Part shown: positions 36,066-44,966 of the stretch, one piece after another | Numbering within the stretch: position 1 is the stretch's first letter | Layout: each line of letters begins with the position of its first letter | NCBI RefSeq assembly: GCF_000964005.1 | Contig: NZ_JXYP01000023.1 | Coordinates: forward strand, 62,001 to 126,000 | Source of the DNA: Williamsia herbipolensis | Lineage (GTDB): Bacteria > Actinomycetota > Actinomycetes > Mycobacteriales > Mycobacteriaceae | Reading direction: 5' to 3' | Length of the DNA: 64,000 nucleotides | Notes under the pieces: generated by a model | Told to the model about the DNA's origin: nothing | What the model saw: only the letters and a program-made list of their open reading frames with translations | Database searches by the model: none | Translations under genes and position numbers: made by a program

Positions 36066-36521
36066 ATGGACACCGACATAGTCACGGACACCACCGACCA
36101 CGCGATGGTCGTCACCGATTTTCTCCACGCTCTTCGCGATGAGGACTTCGACGCCGCCGCAGCGCTTCTCGCCGACGACCTCGTGTACGAGAACGTCGGG
36201 TTGCCCACCATCTGCGGGTCCCGACGGACGATGGCCCTCTTCCGACGGATGGAGGGCCGGGTCGCGTTCGACGTGATCGTGCATCGTTCGACGTCGAACG
36301 GATCGACGGTGATGAACGAGCGCACCGATGCGTTGACCTTCGGGCCGGTGCGGCTGCAGTTCTGGGTGTGCGGCGTCTTCGAGGTGACCGACGGACGAAT
36401 CACACTGTGGCGCGATTACTTCGACCTGGCCGACATGACCAAGGGTCTCATCCGCGGCGTCCTCGGCGCTGCCGTGCCCGCTCTGGGGCGGACTCACCAG
36501 GGGACCCGGCGCCCAGCCTGA
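36066..36521 (+). CDS. Limonene-1,2-epoxide hydrolase-like protein
   Basis: The 151-residue protein has the cone-shaped SnoaL/LEH fold. The LEH active-site set is visible: Tyr41 and Asn43 (VYENVGLP) to hold water, Arg86 and Asp88 (NERTD), and a late Asp in WRDYFD (residues 115-120). It would hydrolyse an epoxide in one step. It resembles mycobacterial EphG (Rv2740) from memory. ATG at 36066; the next gene starts 39 bp after its stop and may share its transcript. Confidence 0.83.
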   Translation: MDTDIVTDTTDHAMVVTDFLHALRDEDFDAAAALLADDLVYENVGLPTICGSRRTMALFRRMEGRVAFDVIVHRSTSNGSTVMNERTDALTFGPVRLQFWVCGVFEVTDGRITLWRDYFDLADMTKGLIRGVLGAAVPALGRTHQGTRRPA

Positions 36522-36560
36522 CCGTGCCCCTGCGACCTACGCCGTCCCTAGGATGAGCCG

Positions 36561-36962
36561 ATGCGAGCCCTCCCGTTCCTGACCTTCCAACCGTCGTCCG
36601 ACAGTGTGGCGGCCGCCGCCATGTCCGCCTACGTCCGCATCTTCGACGGTCGGGTCATCTCGGATCGTCGCCGAAGCGCGGACGAGCCCGGAGGCGAGGG
36701 CACGGTGTTCCTCGCCGAGTTCGAGGTGGCCGGGCTGCGGATCCGGTGCAGCGACTCGGCGATCACCCATGCATGGGATGTCACGCCGGCGATGTCGATC
36801 TGGGTCGACTGCGACACCGAGGACGATCAGCGTCGCGTGTTCACCGCGCTGTCGGAGGACGGCCAGGAGTTCATGCCGCTGGGCGACTACGGATTCGGGC
36901 CGTTCGGCTGGGTACAGGACCGCTTCGGCGTCAGCTGGCAGATCGGGGTCACCGCGGACTGA
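36561..36962 (+). CDS. VOC-superfamily PhnB/YjdN-like protein
   Basis: The 133-residue protein has the glyoxalase-like fold of the PhnB/3-demethylubiquinone-9-methyltransferase-like domain: ALPFLTFQPSSDSVAAAAM at the start and GFGPFGWVQDRFGVSWQI at the end. Despite the PhnB name, the family has no proven phosphonate role. ATG at 36561. It converges on the initiator tRNA, with a shared hairpin between them. Confidence 0.82.
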   Translation: MRALPFLTFQPSSDSVAAAAMSAYVRIFDGRVISDRRRSADEPGGEGTVFLAEFEVAGLRIRCSDSAITHAWDVTPAMSIWVDCDTEDDQRRVFTALSEDGQEFMPLGDYGFGPFGWVQDRFGVSWQIGVTAD

Positions 36963-36986
36963 CCGAGACCACCGATCACATAACGA

Positions 36987-37020
36987 AAGAGACCCTCGGA
37001 GCGAACTCCGAGGGTCTCTT
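36987..37020 (-). terminator. Intrinsic terminator next to the initiator tRNA (bidirectional)
   Basis: A perfect 15-bp stem, AAGAGACCCTCGGAG with its complement, closes a UUCG loop on the minus strand and continues as TTTCGTT. It starts six bases after the tRNA 3' end and can also stop the opposing PhnB-like gene. Confidence 0.87.
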
Positions 37021-37026
37021 ACCTAG

Positions 37027-37100
37027 TAGCGGGGACAGGATTTGAACCTGCGACCTCTGGGTTATGAGCCCAGCGAGCTACCGAGCTGCTCCACCCCGCG
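37027..37100 (-). tRNA. Initiator tRNA-fMet (CAU)
   Basis: The 74-nt gene begins CGCGGGGTGGAGCAG and folds into a full cloverleaf with anticodon loop CTCATAA. Initiator features are present: no pair at the acceptor end (C1 opposite U72) and three G-C pairs next to the anticodon loop (GGG/CCC). The CCA end is not encoded. Confidence 0.96.
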
Positions 37101-37164
37101 TCGGGTGAACACAACGTTACACAGCGGCTCGCGCAGACTGCAAATCGCGCCCTGAGCTGCGGCA

Positions 37165-38130
37165 TCAGCGGTGATGGTCGTCCCACCAGGCCAGAACTCG
37201 GGTCCCGATGAGCGTCAGCCAGCGGGACGGTTCGCCGGGCGGGACGTCGGTCTGGAACCACACCGCGCCGGGATGGCGGCCACCCTGCAGCCACGTCCCG
37301 TCGTCGCGGCGGGCAGCGCGGATGAGAGCGATCGCGTCGGCCATCCGCGGGTCGGGACCGACGCCGTCCACGGAGGCGGCCATCCGGAGGTGATCGGCGG
37401 CGCCGAGCACGCTGTAGACCCACCGCGCCGGGTACACGAACCGGGTCGCCCACGGGCCGACGACCTCACCCGTGCTCGCCCTGCGGAACAGGTTGCGCGA
37501 CAACAGGTACTCCTCGCCTGCTCGACGGATCGACGCGACGCGAATGTCGCCGGTCGCGATCTCGTAGGACAGCAGGCCGCGCAGCGAGTTCAGGGTCGAG
37601 TGGAACGAGGAACGCTGCGCGCCCTCGACCCATTCGCAGTTCCATCCCCCGTCGGCGAGCTGGTGTTCGGCGAACCAGTCCACGAGCGCTGCGACGTCGG
37701 CCCCGAGCCACTGTCCGTTGGCGAGCGTCATGGCGTTGATGCACGCATCCACCTCACCACCCCAGTAGGGCAGATCGTCGTACTCCCATCGGGCGTTTGC
37801 GGCGAGGAGCTCTGCGGTCCCGCGCCGTCGCAGCGGTTCGGCGTCGACGCCCCACTCCCGCAGGGTGGTCAGGCTCCACGTCGTCGCCGTCCACGGCTGG
37901 CCGTCACCACCACTGTCGACGAACCCGGCCGGGAAGAACGCACCGCCCGCCCACTGCCCGTCGTGGTCCTGCAGCGCCAGCAGACGGGCCCCGTGGCCCT
38001 CGACCGTGGTGCGGGCCCGTGTCGCCTCCCAGACGGCACTCGGCGCACCGACGACGTCGCGCTCGACCTGCCATCGCAGCGTGGGATCGGCGTCGAGCAG
38101 CCAGTCGACTCCGACGTCGGGCATCGCCAT
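37165..38130 (-). CDS. Prenyltransferase/squalene-cyclase-like alpha-toroid protein
   Basis: The 321-residue protein repeats the toroid pattern (WLLDADPTLRWQVERDVVG, DGGWNCEWVEGAQRSSFHST, RRDDGTWLQGG), with QW-like motifs as in squalene-oxidase-cyclase folds. The DxDD or DxDTT catalytic motif of terpene cyclases is not visible, so it may not be a cyclase. It has no signal peptide. Start at ATG 38130 or 38124. The gene is alone between the initiator tRNA and the UPF0182 gene. Confidence 0.75.
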   Translation of the reverse strand: MAMPDVGVDWLLDADPTLRWQVERDVVGAPSAVWEATRARTTVEGHGARLLALQDHDGQWAGGAFFPAGFVDSGGDGQPWTATTWSLTTLREWGVDAEPLRRRGTAELLAANARWEYDDLPYWGGEVDACINAMTLANGQWLGADVAALVDWFAEHQLADGGWNCEWVEGAQRSSFHSTLNSLRGLLSYEIATGDIRVASIRRAGEEYLLSRNLFRRASTGEVVGPWATRFVYPARWVYSVLGAADHLRMAASVDGVGPDPRMADAIALIRAARRDDGTWLQGGRHPGAVWFQTDVPPGEPSRWLTLIGTRVLAWWDDHHR

Positions 38131-38184
38131 CGCAGGAACGCTAGTTCCCGGCCGCCGTCTGATCAACGACGACCGGGAAGGCGG

Positions 38185-41100
38185 TCACTTGGGGAGTGCT
38201 TCGTACCTCTCGGTCGCCGCACGGAGGCGATCGAGCGCCTGCCCGTACTGGGTGAAGTTGCCCGAGTTCTGCGCCTGCTGCAGCGCGTCGATGGCGCCGT
38301 TCAGCTCGGCGACCGCGGCGTCCCGGTCGGCGTTCGAGCCGCCGCTGGGTGCGGCGCTCGATGACGGCGGTGTCGAACTCGGGGCCGTGGTGGGCACCTG
38401 AGCCTGGCCGTTCTGGCCCGTCTGGCCGTTCTGGCCCGTCTGGCCGTTCTGACCCGTCTGGCCGTTCTGCTCGCCGGTGTCCTGACCGTCCGGGACCGAG
38501 CTGGGATCGGTCGCGTTGGCGCGGCTGATGCCGGCCTGGGCGAGCGCCTCACCGATCGTCGGCGCGTAGCCGATGGTGATCGGCTGGTTGCTCGAGGCGC
38601 GGTAGCGGACGATCACGCGGTACAGGCGTGGGAACGTCGCGTCGTTCTTCGCCTGGGCGTAGAGCGGCACCACGTTGAGGATCCCGTTCTGCCCCACCGG
38701 GAGTGTGAGCAGATTGCCGAACCGGACGTTGGCCGAGCTCTGCAGGTTACGCAGATCCTCGTTGACCTGACCGAACGTCGACATCGCCGAGAACGCCTGC
38801 TTCGGGCCCTCGCGCTGCGGGTTGAGCGGGACCTCCCGCACGGTCATCTGCCCATAGCTGTCCGGGTTCGACGACACCGTCATGTACGACGCCAGGAAGT
38901 CCCGGTTGAGGGCGTTGAGCACGCTCGTCAGCTGGAAGGTTGCGTTGCCCGTCCGCGGGTCGGCCGCCACGAAGTAGTACGGCGGCTGATCGAGCCCCTG
39001 GGTGACGGCGTTCGGATCGGTCGGATCGGTCGGGACCGACCAGAAGGCGTTGCCCTGGAAGAACGTCTGCGGATCCTTCACGTGGTACTTCTCGAGCAGC
39101 GTCCGCTGGATCTTGAACAGGTCCTCCGGATACCGCACGTGCTCCACGAGGCTGGTGTTCTTGTCGAAGTCCGCGCGCGACTTGACCGAGCCCGGGAACA
39201 CCTTCATCCAGGTCTTGAGGACCGGATCCTTGTCGTCGAACTGGTAGAGCGTCACCTTGCCGGTGTACGCGTCGACCGTGGCCTTCACCGAGTTGCGGAC
39301 GTAGGCGATCTGCTTGTTGATCTGCGTACGACCGGTCTGGCCCTGGTTCAGTTCCTGGGCGTCGGTGGTGGCGTCCTGCAGCGACGTCTTCTGCGCGTAC
39401 GGGTAGTTGTCGAGCGTGGTGTACCCGTCGACGATCCACTGGATCGACCCGTCGCTCATCACGGCCGGGTAGGTCTTCGAATCGACCGTGAGCCACGGCG
39501 CCGCCTTCTTCACGCGGTCGCGGGGGTCGCGGTTGTAGATGATCTTCGAGTTCTTGTTGATCGCACCCGAGAGCAGGATGTTCCGCTCGGTGTACTTGAT
39601 GGAGTACGCGAGGCGGTTGAAGATGTTGCCCAGCGAGACGCCGGCGTCGCCGGTGTAGGTGTAGCGCGGCGAGTTGGCGGTGTCGTACTCGACGCCCTGG
39701 CCGCCGTCCGACCCGACGATCGCGTAGTCGGGATTGACCTTGGAGATCAACTCGCCGAAGTAGATTCGCGGCTGTGTGACCTTGATGGGCGCGTTGGCCT
39801 TGTAGTCGGCGCTGTTGATGTTCTCGAGGTCGCTGACGTCGAACTCCGGCTGTCCGCCGTTGTTGACGTCGGTGCCCGAGGACGCCGCCTGGGCGGTCCG
39901 GTTCGCCGGCGAGGCGACGAACCCGTTGCCGTGGGTGTAGACGGTGTGCTTGTTGATCCAGTTCTGCTGGTTCTCGGCGAACCGGCTCGGATCGAGTTCA
40001 CGCACCGCGACGATGTAGTCGCGCAGTTCGTTGTTCACGCGGTAGCGGTCGATCGCGAGCTGCGACGGGAACCCGTAGAAGTTCGCGCCCTGCTGCAGCT
40101 GCGTGAACGCCTCGGAGATCACGTTCGGGTCGAGCAGGCGGATGTTCGACAGCGTCGCGCGGTCGTTGTCGACGGCCTGCTGCACCGCGGGCTGCTGGGT
40201 CCAGTCGGTCTGGTACTTGACGTTGTCGTCGCCGATCTTGTACGCCGCCTCGGTGGCGCTGATGTTGCGCCCGATGAACTCCGATTCCTTCTGCGCGGCG
40301 TTGGGCTTGACGGAGAACTGCTCCATCACCAACGGCCACCCGACACCGATCACCAACGCCGACAACAGCATCAACGCCGTCGCGAGAGCGGGGACACGGA
40401 GATCGCGGAGCACGATGCCACCGAAGAACGCGGCGGCACAGATGACCGCGATGGCCAGAAGGATCAGCTTCGAGGGCAACACCGCGTTGATGTCGGTGTA
40501 GCTCGCACCGGTGAAGATCTCCTGCTTACGGGTGCTCGAGAGCAGCGTGTACCGGTCGAACCAGTAGGCAACTGCCTTGAGCAGCAGGAAGAGTCCCGCG
40601 ATGACGGCCAGCTGGATACGCGCGGCCTTGGTGAGCGTGCCGTTGCGCCCGTTGAGCGCGATGCCACCGAAGATGTAGTGCGTCACCAGACTCGCGATGA
40701 ACGCGACGACCAGCAGCACGAACAGGAAGTTCAGCACGAAACGGAAGAACGGCAGATCGAACGCGTAGAAACTGACGTCGTAGTTGAACTGCGGGTCCTT
40801 CACGCCGAACGACTCGCCGTGCAGGAACGTCTGGACCGTCGCCCACGACCCCTGCGCCACCAGACCCGAGAGCAGACCGATGATCAGCGCGGGCACGATC
40901 GCGAACCAGCGGATGCGGGTCATGACGACGGCGCGGTACCGCGCGATCGGGTCGCCCGGGCCACTGGTGGGCACGAAGACCGGTCGGGACCGATACGCCA
41001 GGGCAAGGGCGCCGAACACGATCGCCCCGGCGACGAACCCGACGATGAAGAACAACGCCACCCGCGTCCAGATGATGGTGGAGAAGACATTGCTGTAACC

Positions 41101-41247
41101 GAGATCGTCGAACCACAGCAGATCGGTGTAGAGCCCGATCAGACGCGGCCCCACCAGCAGGATGACCAGGAGGGCGACGGCGACCCCGATCAGAATCTTG
41201 CTCCGCCTCGACAGTGTCGGCATTCCTGCCGGACCCCGTACGTTCAC
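38185..41247 (-). CDS. UPF0182 family large membrane protein
   Basis: The 1020-residue protein has seven hydrophobic helices in the first 300 residues (from LIGVAVALLVILLVGPRLIG on), then a large domain of about 600 residues that should face outside, with tyrosine- and asparagine-rich strands. It ends in a Gln/Gly/Thr-rich repeat and a short helical C-terminus. It is the counterpart of M. tuberculosis Rv3193c by position and content; the family's role is unknown. ATG at 41247. It is divergent from the PPA1309-type gene. Confidence 0.92.
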   Translation of the reverse strand: MNVRGPAGMPTLSRRSKILIGVAVALLVILLVGPRLIGLYTDLLWFDDLGYSNVFSTIIWTRVALFFIVGFVAGAIVFGALALAYRSRPVFVPTSGPGDPIARYRAVVMTRIRWFAIVPALIIGLLSGLVAQGSWATVQTFLHGESFGVKDPQFNYDVSFYAFDLPFFRFVLNFLFVLLVVAFIASLVTHYIFGGIALNGRNGTLTKAARIQLAVIAGLFLLLKAVAYWFDRYTLLSSTRKQEIFTGASYTDINAVLPSKLILLAIAVICAAAFFGGIVLRDLRVPALATALMLLSALVIGVGWPLVMEQFSVKPNAAQKESEFIGRNISATEAAYKIGDDNVKYQTDWTQQPAVQQAVDNDRATLSNIRLLDPNVISEAFTQLQQGANFYGFPSQLAIDRYRVNNELRDYIVAVRELDPSRFAENQQNWINKHTVYTHGNGFVASPANRTAQAASSGTDVNNGGQPEFDVSDLENINSADYKANAPIKVTQPRIYFGELISKVNPDYAIVGSDGGQGVEYDTANSPRYTYTGDAGVSLGNIFNRLAYSIKYTERNILLSGAINKNSKIIYNRDPRDRVKKAAPWLTVDSKTYPAVMSDGSIQWIVDGYTTLDNYPYAQKTSLQDATTDAQELNQGQTGRTQINKQIAYVRNSVKATVDAYTGKVTLYQFDDKDPVLKTWMKVFPGSVKSRADFDKNTSLVEHVRYPEDLFKIQRTLLEKYHVKDPQTFFQGNAFWSVPTDPTDPNAVTQGLDQPPYYFVAADPRTGNATFQLTSVLNALNRDFLASYMTVSSNPDSYGQMTVREVPLNPQREGPKQAFSAMSTFGQVNEDLRNLQSSANVRFGNLLTLPVGQNGILNVVPLYAQAKNDATFPRLYRVIVRYRASSNQPITIGYAPTIGEALAQAGISRANATDPSSVPDGQDTGEQNGQTGQNGQTGQNGQTGQNGQAQVPTTAPSSTPPSSSAAPSGGSNADRDAAVAELNGAIDALQQAQNSGNFTQYGQALDRLRAATERYEALPK
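38404..38475. repeat. 18-bp coding minisatellite (four units) in the UPF0182 gene
   Basis: The unit CTGGCCGTTCTGGCCCGT occurs at 38404, 38422, 38440 and (partly) 38458. It encodes repeats of GQTGQN on the minus strand, in a disordered linker. Confidence 0.9.
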
Positions 41248-41393
41248 GTCTCACACTCCCACTCATGGTCCCGCGCCAGACGGCCACGGAGCTGCTTTGC
41301 CAACACTTTACTGACGGCCACCTCGGCGAGGAGGCCTCGTGCTCGCGACCGCCGGTGACGGACCTGCCGCGTTCGCGGTGACAGGATGGGCCG

Positions 41394-41996
41394 GTGACCG
41401 ACCACAGTCTGCCGCCACTGTCATCCGACGCCCTCGGCGTCGCCGTACGCGAGGTCGTCGAGTTCGTCGACGCCAACGGATGGGGACAGCCTCCCGTGCT
41501 GTTCGCGCTCGTGCCCACCGCGCTGGTGATGCAGGCACAGCCCGACCTCGTCGACTCCCTCGACGAGACCGAGTTGACGCTCGTCGAACAGGACCCGCTG
41601 CCGGTCTCCGAGGACAGCGGCATGACCGAGCTCGAACACGTCCTGGGCACCACCAGCTGGCCGGGCACCGTCGCGGGATGCGTGCTGGTGCAGGAGATCA
41701 TCGTGTTGCCACCCGAGGCCGAGACCGATCTCGACGAGGCGCTCGTGCCCCTGCTGGCCGACCGCGACGCCGCCGACGAGGCCGCTCGCCAGACCGCGCT
41801 CGAACACCCCGAGGCGAACGAGGCGCGTCTGGTGGCCGCGGTCCTGCGCGGTGGTCAGAACCTGTGTCTGCTGCAGCTGCGGCCGCCGCTCGGCGAGGAG
41901 GACGCGCCCGTCGAGCTGCTCGCCCACCCCGAACTCGCGCCCAACCTCATCGCCGCGCTCACGACCACCCTCGAGAACGACCCCGAGGACTTCTGA
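41394..41996 (+). CDS. PPA1309 family protein
   Basis: The 200-residue cytosolic protein of unknown function is conserved in actinobacteria. Recognisable blocks are the start LGVAVREVVEFVDANGWGQPP, then LVPTALVMQAQPD and LGTTSWPGTVAGCVLVQEI, and an acidic C-terminus (LENDPEDF). It corresponds to M. tuberculosis Rv3192 in neighbourhood terms. GTG at 41394. It converges on the PDZ-Lon gene. Confidence 0.87.
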   Translation: MTDHSLPPLSSDALGVAVREVVEFVDANGWGQPPVLFALVPTALVMQAQPDLVDSLDETELTLVEQDPLPVSEDSGMTELEHVLGTTSWPGTVAGCVLVQEIIVLPPEAETDLDEALVPLLADRDAADEAARQTALEHPEANEARLVAAVLRGGQNLCLLQLRPPLGEEDAPVELLAHPELAPNLIAALTTTLENDPEDF

Positions 41997-42016
41997 ACCC
42001 GGCACCCGCGGTGTGC

Positions 42017-43081
42017 TCAGCACCGGGTGACGTTCTTTCCGTCGCGGATCGCGGCGAGTTCGCCGATCGCGTCGGACAGGGTGTCGACCCGCACCAGGCG
42101 TAGGCCGTCGGGGACGTCGGATCGCGCCTCGGCACAGTTGCCCGCGGGCACGAGGAAGTCGGTGGCGCCGGCCTCGCGCGCGGCCAGGGTCTTGTGGGTG
42201 ATGCCGCCGATCTCGCCCACCTCGCCGGAATCGCTGATGGTGCCGGTACCGGCGATGAACTTGCCGCCGGTGAGATCGGTGGTGCCGAGCTTGTCGATGA
42301 CGGCCAGGGTGAGCATCAGCCCGGCCGAGGGGCCGCCGATGTCGCCGACGTTGAAGTCGATCCGCAGCGACGGGTCGGCGTTGACGACCTCGGGGGTGAC
42401 GCCCAGATAACCCTTGCCGGTGTCGCCGGGGCGCGCACCGAGGGTGACGCGCCGATGCTCGACCGGCGTCGGGGTTCCCGCGGGCACGCTCGCGGCGGTG
42501 TTCGGTACACCGAGGGTGACCACGGCGCCGGGCTTCAGCTTCGAGACCGCGTCACGCAGTTCGTCCGAGGTGGAGACCGCCGCGCCGTTCACGCTCACGA
42601 CCCGGTCGCCCGTCTTCAGGCTCGCCGCCGCCGGCCCCTTGGGGTCCACGGTCACCGTGAGCTCCGTCGGCCGCTTCAGGTACCGCAACGCGGCGATGGT
42701 GGCCGAGTCCTCCGACCCGCCCATCTGTTGCTGATCCTGGCGACGGGTCTCCTCGGTGCTCTGCCCCGGGGGGAAGACCTCTTCACGCGGCTGCAGCGAG
42801 TCGCGACCCGAGAACCACATCCCGATGGCCTGGAACAGGGTCAGCTGATCGGTCACCGACACCGTCGTGAGGTTGAGGTTGCCGTCGGTCGCGCGGACGG
42901 GGGCGCCGGAGATCTTCACGACGGGGGTCTGTCCGACGGCACCGAGGGTGTTCACGGTGGGGCCCGGTCCGAGACTGACGTAGGGCACCCGGACGAACGC
43001 GCCGACGACGACCAACACCACCAGCAGCACCAGGGTGACGGCCAGCGTCACCATTCGCCGATTCGCCGGGACAACTCTCAC
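42017..43081 (-). CDS. PDZ-domain Lon-type protease (YlbL-like)
   Basis: The protein has about 354 residues: an N-terminal membrane anchor (residues 10-32), a PDZ domain (ELTVTVDPKGPAAASLKTGD on) and a Lon protease domain. The Ser-Lys dyad is visible as Ser252 in GGPSAGLM and the Lys in GGITHKTLAAREAG. It is the likely counterpart of Rv3194c, and the active site faces outside the membrane. Starts GTG 43090, 43081 and ATG 43054 are all possible; 43081 gives the usual length. No strong ribosome-binding site is seen. Confidence 0.88.
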   Translation of the reverse strand: MRVVPANRRMVTLAVTLVLLVVLVVVGAFVRVPYVSLGPGPTVNTLGAVGQTPVVKISGAPVRATDGNLNLTTVSVTDQLTLFQAIGMWFSGRDSLQPREEVFPPGQSTEETRRQDQQQMGGSEDSATIAALRYLKRPTELTVTVDPKGPAAASLKTGDRVVSVNGAAVSTSDELRDAVSKLKPGAVVTLGVPNTAASVPAGTPTPVEHRRVTLGARPGDTGKGYLGVTPEVVNADPSLRIDFNVGDIGGPSAGLMLTLAVIDKLGTTDLTGGKFIAGTGTISDSGEVGEIGGITHKTLAAREAGATDFLVPAGNCAEARSDVPDGLRLVRVDTLSDAIGELAAIRDGKNVTRC

Positions 43082-43116
43082 GTCGACCACAGTAGAGGTT
43101 GCGCGGGACCCGCCCG

Positions 43117-44052
43117 TCAGCGTCGAGGTCCGAGGGTGACCACGCGCCCCGGGTGCGCCAGCGACGGCGCGGTCACCCGGTTCCCCTTCGCCGAACGGAT
43201 CAACTGCCCCTCGAAGGCGGTGAGGCAGGCTGCGGCCGGCGACTGATAGGCCGAGGCGAGCGCCGGGGCGACGGCCGCAGCCCATCGCCCCTCGGCGGCG
43301 ATGAACTGGTCGCGGTAGGGACCGTAGAACGGCAGGATCGCCTGCAGCACCACCGTTCCGGCGCCCGCGATCTGGTTCAGGATGGGGGTGAGCCACGGGA
43401 GGTTCTGGTGGATCACCGGTTCGAGTTCGGCGAGGAACGGACCGGCGAGCTGCATGAGCGGCTGGATCGCCGGGCCGAGGGCGAAGACCTCGGACGCGAA
43501 CGGCCCGAACATCGGCGAGAGCTCGACGATCGACGACAGACCGCCGGTCTTGTCGGGTTTCGGCAGTCCGATGGGGCACGCCGCCTGCTCGGTGATCGGT
43601 GCGACCGACAGACCCGCCCCGCCCGCACCGATCTGTGTCGATGATCCCGGGGCGCCGGGGGCGATGGGCGTGGCCGGGTTCGCGCCGGTACCGGGCGTGA
43701 TGGCGGTGGCACCGGGCAGTGTCGCCCCACCGCCACCCGGGGTGATGGCCACCGCGGCGGCCGGGGCGTTCGCGGCAGGCGCCGCCGGTGCGGGCCTCGG
43801 CGATGTCGGCGTCGCGGCCCCCTGGGCAGCACCGGCAGGGGGTGACGCGGGCGCCACCACGGCCGCCTGCTGCGCGACGGCCGGTGTCGTGACCACCACC
43901 CGCCGACCGGCGTCGGCGTACCAGGTGGCCGAGGCCAGTACGGCGAGGACCGTGATGCCCGACAGCGCACGCACCACCGTCGGCGCCGACGGGCGGCGGC
44001 GGGCCGCGGGCTGGGCCGGGATCTCCTCGGTGATCGGGTCGTCGTGGCTCAC
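43117..44052 (-). CDS. Exported Ala/Pro-rich envelope protein, unknown function
   Basis: I do not recognise this 311-residue protein. It has a cytosolic start, one hydrophobic helix at about residues 26-46 (VVRALSGITVLAVLASATWYA), then a stretch of roughly 110 residues dominated by Ala, Pro and Gly. A folded C-terminal domain of about 140 residues follows (CPIGLPKPDKTGGLSSIVEL ... AYQSPAAACLTAFEG), with two cysteines that may pair. GTG at 44052 has GAGAGAGC upstream. It is the last gene of the envelope cassette; the gap to the upstream lipoprotein gene is 53 bp. Confidence 0.8.
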   Translation of the reverse strand: MSHDDPITEEIPAQPAARRRPSAPTVVRALSGITVLAVLASATWYADAGRRVVVTTPAVAQQAAVVAPASPPAGAAQGAATPTSPRPAPAAPAANAPAAAVAITPGGGGATLPGATAITPGTGANPATPIAPGAPGSSTQIGAGGAGLSVAPITEQAACPIGLPKPDKTGGLSSIVELSPMFGPFASEVFALGPAIQPLMQLAGPFLAELEPVIHQNLPWLTPILNQIAGAGTVVLQAILPFYGPYRDQFIAAEGRWAAAVAPALASAYQSPAAACLTAFEGQLIRSAKGNRVTAPSLAHPGRVVTLGPRR

Positions 44053-44105
44053 GTCAAAGCTCTCTCTCGAGTGTTGGGCGGCGGCATCCACGTGGTCGGC
44101 GGGGC

Positions 44106-44966
44106 TCACGCGGACGGCGGTGCGGTCGACGGGGCGGCTGCCTGCGGTTCGTAGACACCCTCGAGGTGCCACACGCCGGTGAAGCCGTTGAACGGACCGC
44201 CTACGATGAGACTGGTCCACTCCAATGTGTATGCGCGCGTGCCACTGTCGTAGGTGCCGGTGGCCGGAGGCCCGTCACCGGCCGAGACCGCGCTCTGCCC
44301 GAACCACTTCTGCGACACCCAGTCCCACGCGCGGGTGGCCTGCGCGACGCCGGGGACGGCCGGACCGGCTTTCGCCGGCGCCTTCGGGGCGCCCTGGTTG
44401 AACTCCTGGTTGTTCCACGACGCCGACCACGCGGTGAGGTTCGCCGTGAGCTTTCCGCCCTCGTTGCGCACCGAGGGCGCCACCACCGCGTTGCGAGTCT
44501 GGGGATCGATCGGGTTCGTCGAGGCACCGAACTCCACACCGAAGAACTTGGTGGGCGCCATGATCGACCCCGCGAGGGCGTTCCCGTCCCGGAATGCGGG
44601 GGTCGGTTCGGACTGGTAGCCGCCGACGCGCAGGCCGCCCTCGCTCCCCGGGGACAGGAGGGTGACGGTGCCGCCCTTCGCCGGCGAGTCCCCATTGGGC
44701 ATGAACGGTCCCTTCTCGGGCGTACCGCCGGGTTGCACCATCGAGAACCACGATCCGGTGACCGTGTCGCCGGACACCGCGCCGGGCGTCAGCCGCAGCA
44801 GGCCCACGAGGTCGCCGGATTGCGCGGGCGCACCGGAATTCGATCCACATGCGGCGAGCAGGCCTGCGCCGAGCGCGAGCGCCACCACGAACGTCGGCAG
44901 CGTTCGCCGGCGATGGCTCGTCCGGGCCGAACGCGGTCGCACCCGGGCGGGAAGGGAGAGGGTCAT
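44106..44966 (-). CDS. Lipoprotein, paralogue A of the envelope cassette
   Basis: The 286-residue preprotein carries a lipobox LLAAC (Cys40) and then a domain of about 220 residues shared with the product at 46053-47084. Shared blocks are VTGSWFSM, KGPFMPNGDS, GGLRVGGYQSEPTPAF, KFFGVEFGASTNPIDPQT, WNNQEFNQGAPK and EWTSLIVGGPFNGFTGVWHL. It has one extra segment of about 25 residues (residues 205-230) between the NQGAPK and GTYD blocks. The family is unknown to me. Its start overlaps the stop of the membrane-protein gene by four bases (ATGA). AGGAG lies four bases before the ATG. Confidence 0.82.
   Translation of the reverse strand: MTLSLPARVRPRSARTSHRRRTLPTFVVALALGAGLLAACGSNSGAPAQSGDLVGLLRLTPGAVSGDTVTGSWFSMVQPGGTPEKGPFMPNGDSPAKGGTVTLLSPGSEGGLRVGGYQSEPTPAFRDGNALAGSIMAPTKFFGVEFGASTNPIDPQTRNAVVAPSVRNEGGKLTANLTAWSASWNNQEFNQGAPKAPAKAGPAVPGVAQATRAWDWVSQKWFGQSAVSAGDGPPATGTYDSGTRAYTLEWTSLIVGGPFNGFTGVWHLEGVYEPQAAAPSTAPPSA

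Noticed and set aside
36561-36962. The PhnB-like gene as part of the phosphonate island
   Set aside because: It lies 6.5 kb away, in another context, and the PhnB name does not imply phosphonate use.
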